Assembly: GCA_009777575.1 (NCBI GenBank)
Contig: WRLO01000013.1
Coordinates: forward strand, 1-56,651
Source of the DNA: Candidatus Cloacimonadota bacterium
Lineage (GTDB): Bacteria > Cloacimonadota > Cloacimonadia > Cloacimonadales > WRIO01
Reading direction: 5' to 3'
DNA: 56,651 nucleotides
Numbering within the stretch: the first letter of the stretch is position 1; each line of letters starts with the position of its first letter. The position numbers were made by a program, and so were the translations under genes. The notes beneath the pieces are model-generated. The model ran no database searches, was not told where the DNA came from, and saw nothing but the letters and a program-made list of their open reading frames with translations. Below are positions 10,101 to 18,700 of this stretch, piece after piece.

Positions 10101-12548
10101 TTCTGTTTTATTTGAATCTACCTGAGCCATCCACATAGCACCAGCGAGTCGGTTTATATCCAGTATGTCGCCGAATGCTCTAAAGCGATATTGGACATGA
10201 GTGATAATACCACCGATAGGAATTTCGTGGTCTAAATAGAGATTTTGAGTGATAGAGTTTCGCCAGTTCATATTCAAAACAGAATTTAAGTTTGTATATG
10301 TGGTTGATTGAGGGTTGCCAACATAAATATGCCCTTCTGGGGTAAACAAGAGCTGATTTGATAATACTGGTGCTGAAAGATTATTGTTTGTGTATACAGC
10401 TTGTATTATATACACATAAGAACTTGTAGTTAAATCTCCCCATGTTGGATCTGTGTAGGATAATGTCGTTATTGGTAAATTTGTTGCAATCGATGTCCAC
10501 AATGCAGGATTCTCAATATCGGCAACTAAAGATCTGTAAATATTGTATCCTGTAAGATCGCGGATATTGTTTTCATCATTTTGCTCATCAAACTCGAGAG
10601 TATGCATAGATTTATTCCCTTCTGAAAATATAGGAAGCTCGATATTTTCATACTCTCTCGAAACTATAAAGTCTGGTCCAGAAGAAAAAACTGTATTTAA
10701 CTGGTCTTCTAAACCATAAGTTATAGGTCTGAGGAAAAAATCTCCAGATGAACTTTCTACTTTCGCTCTTAGCGACCAGTTGTATGTGAAATTCGCTCCC
10801 TGCTGATAAAGTGTAGTCCAACCCCAGCTAGGATGATGAACTACATTTCCAAATCCTTCTATATGTGGTCCCGCATCGCAGCCCATTGGAGTGCTAGCAG
10901 TTACAATATATTGCACTGCAATCCACAATTCACCTGATTGTGGTATTGTAATAGGCGTTGATAAAACTACATTATTCCATTGATTATCAATCAGTGGAGT
11001 TGGTCCTGGTTGAGAATGAATCATCGTCCCAGGATTCAATGGAAATCCTGAACCTCCAGAATATATCTGTATTGTAGTTGATGCGATTGCTGTTATATTT
11101 CTAGGAATAAATGAGACTTCAGTTATTTGCTGACCTACTGCACCCATATTCAGAAGTTGAGTTTCTGTATATCTATGAGCTTTTATCATCGTTGCAGAAG
11201 CATTTACTCCTATTGATGTAAAGTTGGGGTTACTTTGAACATGGCTCAACCAACCATCTATGATTTCTGGCTGATAAGGAGCTTGCCAAGTTAAATTAAC
11301 AGAACTCCCCATAATTGCTGCTTCAAGATTTCTTGGAGGATAAGCAAATTCATAAATCATGATGTTTCCAAGATCTAATGGAGCTGTTCCTACAACAAGG
11401 TTATTGTTTAAATATTGAACATAATCAACAGCCCTTATAGTCAGTGTATATGTATAGTTTGCAACTACATTAGGTATAGAAAACGCACCTGTAGCTGAAG
11501 TTGTGATAGGACCATAAATAACAGGACCAGAGATAGTAACAGTAGCTCCAGCAAGACCAGCATTAGTGTCTGAGGCAATGACAGTCCCGGAAACAGTAAC
11601 TGTCGGCGAAACAGCTAATGTAAAATTTGATGTGGTCGTGTTATCTTCAGTGATGGAAATGTTGGTATTTGTTCCAGTTATAAAGCCAAATTTTGTTGCA
11701 GTCACAGAATATGTGCCTACGAAAATAGGAGAAATAGTATATTGACCTAGAGCGTTTGTCATGGTGGTATGGTTTGTCCCTACAATAGATACTTGAACAT
11801 CAGGAACAGGATTTCCCGCAGAAGTCACTGTCCCAGTCAAAATACCCGTCGGACCGGCTTCTACAGCAAAACCTCTAATCAACCAATTACCATCTTGAGA
11901 AGTTTGCCCTCCCCAAGCAATAGCGGCAGCTCTTCTCATGTTTCCAAAACCATTTAATCTTGGTCCTGTGTCATATAAATGAGCTTGATTTACATTTGGA
12001 GGAGTTTCACTGTAAAACGAATACCACAGCTCTTCAGTAGTAGGAATAGCGACAGGTGTTGATAAAACAACAGTATTCCAAGCTCCCGGGGTGACATTTG
12101 TTAGAGTTTGTTCATGAACCATTATCCCTGAATCCGTAGCAGAGCCACCAGTATAAACTCTAATTCTTCTTTCAAGAACAGAAGCAGGACTATTTGCCCA
12201 ATACTGCATCTCTGTCAAAACTAATCCAGCAACCCCCATAGAATTCAATTGTTCCACAGAAAATCTATGTGCTGATTCATACCAGCCGCCGCCGGCAACC
12301 CCCAAACCGCCTGTTCCAGCTACACCGGTGGTGTGAGTAAACATAATTGATCTAGATTCGTCTAGAATCTCAACGCCACCATGTCCAAACCAGATCCCCT
12401 CTCTGGAATAGTTATTGTTTGTTTCGTTTGTCAAATTTGTAATATTTGACAATACTTCAACTTCGAGCTCAATATTTGAACTATTCTGGGCTGACAAGAA
12501 AAATATAGTCAAACTCAGCATCAAAATTACAAGAAATAATTTTCTCAT
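4137..12548 (-). CDS. Giant modular secreted surface protein with C-terminal FlgD-like sorting domain (copy 1)
   Basis: 2803 aa. Signal peptide at 1-21 (ending FLSAQ). The body is built from recurring modules: (a) a roughly 180-aa beta-rich module with HRF..EQL, YTGGS, PGTxIH, GELW and AGPxxxGFGN; (b) paired carboxypeptidase-regulatory-like domains (GTVTSAGNPVPDVQVSI type) near 235, 930, 1400 and 1920; (c) FN3-like segments beginning GYNxYR; (d) a roughly 170-aa module beginning YIGNPxSTTY. Near the end are a CnaB-like domain, two FN3 domains and an FlgD-like / type IX-like sorting domain from about 2716 (GNFPNPFNPSTTIQFDI, NIRGQR, ASGVYFYRMQAEG). The start has AGGAG. The role is probably adhesive or structural on the cell surface. 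It is a tandem paralogue of the next gene and almost identical to it over the last ~85 codons. Confidence 0.9.
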   Translation of the reverse strand: MRKLFLVILMLSLTIFFLSAQNSSNIELEVEVLSNITNLTNETNNNYSREGIWFGHGGVEILDESRSIMFTHTTGVAGTGGLGVAGGGWYESAHRFSVEQLNSMGVAGLVLTEMQYWANSPASVLERRIRVYTGGSATDSGIMVHEQTLTNVTPGAWNTVVLSTPVAIPTTEELWYSFYSETPPNVNQAHLYDTGPRLNGFGNMRRAAAIAWGGQTSQDGNWLIRGFAVEAGPTGILTGTVTSAGNPVPDVQVSIVGTNHTTMTNALGQYTISPIFVGTYSVTATKFGFITGTNTNISITEDNTTTSNFTLAVSPTVTVSGTVIASDTNAGLAGATVTISGPVIYGPITTSATGAFSIPNVVANYTYTLTIRAVDYVQYLNNNLVVGTAPLDLGNIMIYEFAYPPRNLEAAIMGSSVNLTWQAPYQPEIIDGWLSHVQSNPNFTSIGVNASATMIKAHRYTETQLLNMGAVGQQITEVSFIPRNITAIASTTIQIYSGGSGFPLNPGTMIHSQPGPTPLIDNQWNNVVLSTPITIPQSGELWIAVQYIVTASTPMGCDAGPHIEGFGNVVHHPSWGWTTLYQQGANFTYNWSLRAKVESSSGDFFLRPITYGLEDQLNTVFSSGPDFIVSREYENIELPIFSEGNKSMHTLEFDEQNDENNIRDLTGYNIYRSLVADIENPALWTSIATNLPITTLSYTDPTWGDLTTSSYVYIIQAVYTNNNLSAPVLSNQLLFTPEGHIYVGNPQSTTYTNLNSVLNMNWRNSITQNLYLDHEIPIGGIITHVQYRFRAFGDILDINRLAGAMWMAQVDSNKTEFASTSDWIPLADLNLVWEGLWPLANLTGENDILIELDHPFTYTGGGLVVGVTRELDLGLAIYNNQNQWHVTNNLGSNRTLSRNHDSINLNFGDPGTGTRSANVPNTLFIFNTAGLGHLSGTITSDGNPVPDVQITLNGTNRTVYSNAEGQFLLQYIPQGSNNITATKIGYLDYISPNINIIENQTVNHNIPLILSPTVTVSGVIIASDTDLPLEGANVVLGGYAPFEPVTSNAQGQFSISGVFINRSYSLTINAVGFDQTVHNIEVGDVNLQLGNVLINEIAFPPRNVTYRRTGPTIQIFWEPPNPSQMMLADDRALESYSIYRAIDGLHTDPENWTTIATNISLLTYHDPTWADLEADTIYRYMITAVYTHNNESQAAISDQILFLPSGYVYIGNPTSTTYTGLNILQNFNQRNTLSQNIYHENLIATSGQIKFVQYRFRTPTTGNLIENPLQIQLYMAVIPADKMSFDSSTDWIPGDQFTMVFDGFIPVNNLVGDNDILIELDTPFVYTEGNLVIGSTRTFIENETQYASGHAWHNTLIGNSNRTLSRNHLTQQLVMGDLTAGTRSSNLPNTTLIFSTENMGHLAGKITDASTNAPIEGVEISLLGTTRSTFSNEDGDYQLSYINAGTIGITAFIPGYGTYTNDNIYIHDGETTTLNISLTMGATIEVTGTVISSNTNLPVVGAEIHLSGYTHIGPITTNSLGVFVFSNVFSNQDYTVHLNNLGYQESTYPIATLETNIDLGNLMIWELTYPPTQVVGEIVGDSVHLIWLPPSIPTQRVWLNNVSDNVEEQLDLSYFRFNRQPDRSLTPIDIVEDEIYDYVRVGQENNRQSRIFEGTYNVYRSFRADIDDPALWTTLATNYLPQDPEAPLFIDPAWGSFEDWTSIFYIVQTVFTNNNFSEDALSNRLDKYPENMVYIGDPTSTTRVNDRPIPTSWETGVTQVIFLDEEITMGGFITGIILNHNRVNALTPPNAIYHLWLAQVDKNSFDSGTDWVPYNEFTKVFEGTIPEFATEPGINDIPIHFNMPDSFLYTGGNLVLMGHKTHISPFVSGNNFLHTATPGSNRTLGVVSLSENLNPPFITYPNGTAVANHANIAFFFDTGNMGHVEGIVTGGIPPIPLEGVEITINDSNRTVFTDVDGAYSINYIFAGNISFTATRHGFLDMQVPNILIEDGVTTIRDFEMTPKPSVTINGIIKGSDTLTGLAGANITLEGYDNFSIETDANGLFSLPAVFSGFTYKLVIRREGYVTYVDNDFIVGSSDLDIEITLSEIPFPAVNAHAEIVGTSALVTWDEPDGSGFGQDIWITHAQSETYQDALGISGGLAHVFIPVHRFTQEQLQTLGVVGGNITRVAFHTNDANGVFDIHIYAGGSANPYNPGQLIHTQRVVPLATTFNYFDLDTPVPVPETGELWIGYRAAVSQGHSCSVEAGPVMDGFGNLYQNNAGNWVTLNALGVQFGFMIKAFVEDAPGPIISSILRPENSVLNAISNLEPTNRNSTSINLETFAGNSNLSSMVNSQSFILGNNTTRPENTRSSRIMSERALRNNRALEGYNLYLAPLFTLEDEETWMVIENGITETEFIDENWINVNTGAYRYAVKAVYTNGVQSMPTFTNIVSVNMTSKLQLELYASGGASVEGALVRLVNNLGTEYNDQIYEQIAAGTVVLFPEIWHGTYTLTVTLAPYLTYSNSAFTIMSDIEYGVYLHDGSGDDDDLIFPVRYPEANLINNDRDVFLTWQAPILGNPKGYTILRNSEQIPEITTERYFTDTNVIPGLYTYSVIAVFETDNAPAVSASPIIVPALPPRNLEATLVNETDVFLTWEAALANPTGYKVFREDDPENPLEIGITTLSFTDIEPPSGDRIYYVVATYTPTLDSQRIFVEIYVPPSSDDDLTITILATELTGNFPNPFNPSTTIQFDIKEEGLVRIDIFNIRGQRINTLVNDYMTTGRYKFDWYGVDDNGRDVASGVYFYRMQAEGFTDVKRMLLMK

Positions 12549-12674
12549 AAATGTCTCCTAATGTTTTTATTATATATATAATGACTAAAACTTTTAAAAT
12601 TTGTATTGACAATTTAAAAGAGGGTAGTTTATGTGTGTTATTTTAAATGAAGAATTGTGTCAATCCCCCTAAAT

Positions 12675-12694
12675 CCCCCCTATACAAAGGGGGG
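12675..12694 (-). terminator. GC hairpin downstream of giant gene 2
   Basis: CCCCCC (12675-12680) pairs with GGGGGG (12689-12694) around a TATACAAA loop, with partial pairing beyond. It lies 26 nt past the stop of the giant gene ending at 12720 on the minus strand, so it probably terminates or stabilises that transcript. The rest of 12549-12719 is AT-rich; no clear promoter for copy 1 was found. Confidence 0.5.
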
Positions 12695-12719
12695 AAATTA
12701 GAGGAATTTTTTTCTAGAT

Positions 12720-15700
12720 TTATTTCATAAGCAGCATTCTTTTCACATCTGTGAAGCCTTCTGCTTGCATACGATAGAAATAAACACCGCTTGCTACATC
12801 TCTACCGTTGTCATCAACTCCATACCAGTCGATATTGTATCTGCCAGTAGTCATGAAATCATTCACGAGAGTATTAACTCTCTGACCTCTGATATTGAAT
12901 ATATCGATTCTGACTATACCTTCTTCTTTGATGTCGAACTGAATTGTAGTAGAAGGGTTGAATGGATTCGGGAAATTACCAGTCAGGGCGGTAGCAGAAA
13001 TATTTATAGTTATGTCACCATCACTAGATGGAGGTACATGTATCTCTACCGGCACTCTTTCTGAGTCCAAAGTAGGCGTATATGTTGCTACAACATAATA
13101 TGTCCTGTCACCTGAGGGAGGTTCAGTATCAGTAAAACTCAAGGTGGTTAAACCAGCCTCCAATGGGTTTTGCATATCATCATCACGGAAAACCTTGTAT
13201 CCAGTCGGCGTGAGAAGAGGTGCTTCCCATGTTAGAAGCACATTGTATGTTTCATCAAGCTCAACGAGAGTTGCTTCTAAATTGCGCGGTGGTGGACCAG
13301 GAACAGTGATTGGTGGTGCAGAAGCATCAGGTGCGTATCCTGTTTCAAAGACAGCAACTACTGAATAAGTGTAAATTCCAGGGGTTACATTGGTTTCAGT
13401 AAAAGTCATAGCAGTGATTACTTCAGTTATAAATGAACCACCTTTATGGACTCTGTAGCCAATAGGATTCCCTAGTATAGGTGCTTGCCATGTTAATACA
13501 ACATCTCTATCATTGTTGGCTAGCGTAGCAACTGGATGTCGAGCAGGGAAAATGAGGTCTATATCTCCACCTGAACCATCATGTAAGAACACTCCATATT
13601 CTGTGTCTGATTGTATGCTGAGAGCTGTGTTAGTATAGGTGAGATATGGATCCAAGGTCACCGTCAGAGTATATGTACCATGCCATATTTCAGGGAAAAG
13701 AACAACCGTTCCTGTAGCTACTTGCTCGTATACTTGGTCATTATGTTCTGTACCGAGGTTGTTTACCAATCTGACAATAGCACCATTAACAGGTTCTTCA
13801 TCGAAAGTATATAGCTCTATATGCAATCTTGAGGTCATATTCTTTGAGACAATATTTGTCAAAGCAGCCATAGAGAAAACATCGTTTGTATAAATAGCTT
13901 TTATTGCATAGCGGAAAGCCCCTGTATCTACACTAGCCCAGCTTTCATCAAGAAATTCGGTATCTGTAAGATTGTTCGCTATAGGAAGCCATGTCGATTC
14001 ATCGTCCAATGTGAAAATAGATGCTCTATAAAGATTGTATCCTTCTAAGGCTCTATTGTTTTGACGAATACGGTCTTCTGAAGGTCTTTCTGTCCTTGCA
14101 AGTCGGCTTGCTCTACCGGAGGAGTTGGATATTGTTCTTTGGGATATCTCGCGAGAACGACCATCTGATGCTGTAAACTCGACTGTATTATTGGCTATTC
14201 TTGTTTCGGTTGAGCGAACGCGAGATGCGCTATTTTCAGAAATCTGAAGATTTTCACCACGAGCATTTATACTTTCGATAGGCAATCTGAGATTATCATT
14301 TGGTATATGTGACAATATTGTAGGTCCTGTCGCGCCTGACGCCATTCCTCGTAGCATCCAGTTACCTGGAATAGAAGCCAAGACCATCAAATCTGTCCAA
14401 TCGCCATTAAATTGGAATACATTTCCAAAGCCTGTAACTGTTGGTTCCATACCAAGACCATAAATCCTACCCGAAGTTACATTTGCTTCAAAACCAAACC
14501 AAAACTCTCCACTGGTAGGTATTGGAACTGGTGAGGATAATTCATATTCTGTCCAATCGTTCCAAGTTATTACATTTGGTGGTATTGGTTCGCTATATAT
14601 TTCAGTTCCAGGGTTATAAGGATTAGCAGAGCCACCTGTATATGCCTTGAAAGTAAATGAACCAGTGCCAGGGCCAGGCCAATTCGGATCGTTGTTTGCC
14701 CAAAATTCTACTCTTGTCAAATCAGCACCAGCAACTCCTGCTGTTTGCAATTGTTCTTGAGTAAATCTGTGGATACCTATACTTACAAAAGGACCACTAT
14801 CTTGAAGACCAATAGCACCTGTCAAAGGTCCATCTCCACCTTGCGTAAACCATACATCTTCACCGCCGGGGAAAGTTCCATCAGGTTCGTCCCAAGTTAT
14901 CAAAGCAGCTGTTCCAACTATTTCTGCGTGAGGATTTATAGGAGGGAAAGGAACTTCTTCGAGGATGATGTCTACATTCACCGGTGCGGAACCTACTACA
15001 AATTCCTGATTAACATGGTTAAGATATCCTTCTCTACGAACTGTGATTGTATAGGTAAAGCCAGAATAGACACCAGGTATGCTAAAATTACCACTTGCAT
15101 TTGTTTCTGCTTCATAATCTTCGTATCCAGTAATAGTGATTTCTGCACCTGAGAGACCTTCGAGGGTATCAGAGCCACGAATAATGCCAGAGACAGTTAC
15201 ACTAGGTAATGGTGTCATGGTGAAATTGCGGGTAGTTATTTGATTTTCATTTATGATTACATTGGTCACCACTGTTTCTTGGAAACCGTGTCGATTAGCT
15301 GTAAGGGTGTGCGTGCCTTCATAAAGATATCTGAGTAGATATTCACCTTGATCATTAGTAAATGTACTGCGGTTCTGCCCATTGACTACTATTTCAGCAC
15401 CTGCTACAGGGACTGCTGGAGTTCCTGTGGTTACTACACCTTGAAGATCACCCATGCCTGAAGAATCGAGAAATAGTGCAATGTTGGGTCTAGTAGTTAT
15501 CATGCTTCCGGCCCCGATATTATCCAAGTCATATTGACCTGAGCTATCCGTCCTAGCCCACATAGATCTGTTGCCACCACTGGCTGTATGACGCCAGTTT
15601 TGGTTTGAAGACCATTGATAAAGTAATTTATTTGTCATGATAACGAGATTTCCACCCCCATAAACAAACGGGACATCAAAATCGATCACAATATTTTGCC

Positions 15701-18700
15701 AGCCTGCTATGTTTACTGGTAATGTCCCAGAATAGACAAGCGTAAAATCTGCAAGAGGCACCCAGTCGTTTGCATTGCTGAAGACATTTTTATCTGTAGT
15801 GCCAATATATACTTCGTGAATTGCATCTGGACCAAGACTACCAGTACCATTAAATTCAAAATAAATACTAGTAAGAAGTCCACCGACTTGAATCTCTTCT
15901 TCCAAATAGATTGTCTGCGAAACACCTCTCATATAGTAGTGTTGGAAAGGCACATCCACATTGACGATGGTTGAATGAGGGTCTCCGATGTAGATCAATC
16001 CTTCAGGCCATTTATCCATAATATTGGAATACACAGGAATAGAAAGATTGTTGTTTGTATAGACTGCACGAACAATCCAGACATAAGATTCGTTGGTTTC
16101 CAAAGTTCCCCAAGCTGGGTCATTTAGTGAATAGTTTATCTGATTTTCGACATGAGGGATATTTGTTGCTAATGTAGTCCAAAGAGCTGGATTGTTAGCA
16201 TTGTCAAGTGTTGAACGGTAGACATTGTATGCAAGATGAGCACGGTTTCCACCTCTTGTATTATTGCCGAAAGTATTTCTTGTGAGAGGAATGTTGAATC
16301 CTGTTTGGCTAAGAGATTGTATATTAACCATTGGGGCATCATTTCGTGAACGACTATCAATGGTTTGATAAGTGATATCCAAACCTAATTTTTCGGATAA
16401 TGAATACGAAATAGGAGTGATTAAAATTTCATTTCCATAAGCATCTACTGCAGTTCCTCTGAGTAACCATCCTTCATAAGAGGTAAGACCAAAAGCTGTG
16501 AGTGTCGTCCAGTTACCTCCCCATTGTATCACATCACTAAGACCGGTCATGACTGTTCCGTTTGCAACAGAGGCAACATATCCTTGTTGAACATCAGCTA
16601 AATAACCTATCCATAGTTCACCTGTTGTTGGTATCGTAATAGGATTATTCAAGGGGATGGTATTCCATTCGTTCCAGTTTACATCTCCAGCTGGTATGGG
16701 TTGGCTAAGGACTTCTGTTCCGGGTGAAAGTGGACTACCAGAACCTCCTGTCCATACTTTAAGTGTAAAAGTAGCCATTCCAAACATATTTCCGGTATTA
16801 TTGGGCCAGAAAGATATACTATTCAGTTCTTTTCCAGAAACTTGAAAATTTTGAAGATGACTTTGCTCAAACCTCATCGCAGTAGTAAATTGAACAGCTG
16901 GTCCCCCTTCAGCACCAATAGCATTGTCATAACTATCACCTTGGACATGGCTAAAGACTGTTGTGCCGGGAGGAATTATATAAGGTTCTATCCATGACAC
17001 ATTGATAGTGTTTGCATCAACCTCTGTAGCTATCACACTTCGAGGTGGGATAGGATCTTCATAAACAATGATGGTTCCGAGATTCAGATTTGTGACGCCT
17101 ACTTCTATGCTTTCAATTATGGATACATAACCGGATGATGTGATAGTCATAGTATAACTTGCACTTGCGGTTACAGCTGGAAATGTGAACACACCAGAAG
17201 CATTAGAATTTACAGGACCGTAAGAAGCAGGTCCAGAAAGCGATATAGAAGCTCCTTCCAATGGGGCATCGGTATCAGAAGCAATAAGTGTTCCAGTGAC
17301 AGAAACAGTGGCAGCTGGTGCCAAAACAAAGTTTGATGTAGTCGTCTCTCCATCTTCAATGACAACATTGTTGTTAGTTCCAGTAATATAGCCAAATCTT
17401 TCTGCGGTTACAGTGTAAGTACCTATTGGGACATATTGGATAGTGTATTGACCTGCAGCATTGGTAGTAGTTGTTCTGTCTGCTTCTACTATTGTTACAA
17501 GAGCACCAGCAACCGGATTACCACCGCTGGTAACTGTTCCAGTAATGTGTCCTGTATCAGCAGTGTGAAAGAGAAGTGCAATATTCGCAAAATTTGCAGC
17601 AGTCGAACCAGTAGGATATGATATAAAAGGCGGATTTACATTGTCACTCATGGAAACCATACCGAGTGTTCTATTGGATGACGCTGAGGTATGCAGGAAA
17701 GAGTTATTAGGTGAATAAATATTTAGAAATTCGCGATGTCCCATAAAGACAAGACTTTCTCCAGTATAAACAAAAGGAGTTTGCAGTTCTATGGTTACAT
17801 AGCGTGGATCAGGCTCCATAAACTCAGGTATAGTGCCATTGTAAACGAGAGTAAACTCATCATAAGGAACCCAGTCTGTACCACTAGCAAAGGAAGTCTT
17901 TGTGGAATTTGCGAGCCAGATATTGTAAACTGCGTTAGGTGTGCTTGCATTAACTCTATTGTGATTGAGTTGTATAGTGTGTATAAGACCCGCTATTGGA
18001 ATTTCTTCAGCAGGATATATTACTTGTGTAACACCAGTTTCCCAACCAGTAGGAAGTGGTCTGTCTGTGACTCGAAGTGTGCTACCAGGGTCGCCTACAT
18101 AAACATAACCTTCAGGGAATTTTGTAATAGGATTTGATAAAACAGGGACAGATAGATTGTTGTTTGTGTATACAGCTCTAACTATCCAGACATATCTTGA
18201 CATTTCCACAGCACTTCCCCAAGTGTTGTCAGTAAAAGAAAACTGTGTGATAGGAAGGTTTGCAGCGAGAGTAGTCCAGAGTGCTGGATTTCCTGCGTCT
18301 GTTAATAAAGCTCTATAAACATTGTATCCAGTGTGAGCACGGTTGCCTTGTCTGTTTCTGATATTGTTATTCATCTGGATATTTCTGCTTGAAGCTCCAG
18401 AGATAGTAGGCATTTCACCAAAAGAAATAGTGCCATTGACTCTATCATCATAAGAGATAGGAGTGGTTGTTATTCCTAACTGATCTTCAATACTTGAAGC
18501 CATTTGACTTAAAACTACTGTGTTTCCAGCAGTATCTACTGCTGTGCCTCGAATCATCCAATTGAATACAAGATCTGGATTTAGAACATTCATTGTTGTC
18601 CAGTCGTAGCCAGGCCAGAAACATACATTACCAAAATTCATCACAGGAGGACCAGCATCACAAGCTGCTACCCATCCAGAACTTGTTACAAAACTAATTG

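Noticed and set aside
12600..12640. TTGACA at about 12605 on the plus strand as a promoter
   Set aside because: No TTG box lies 20-21 nt downstream, and no plus-strand gene follows.
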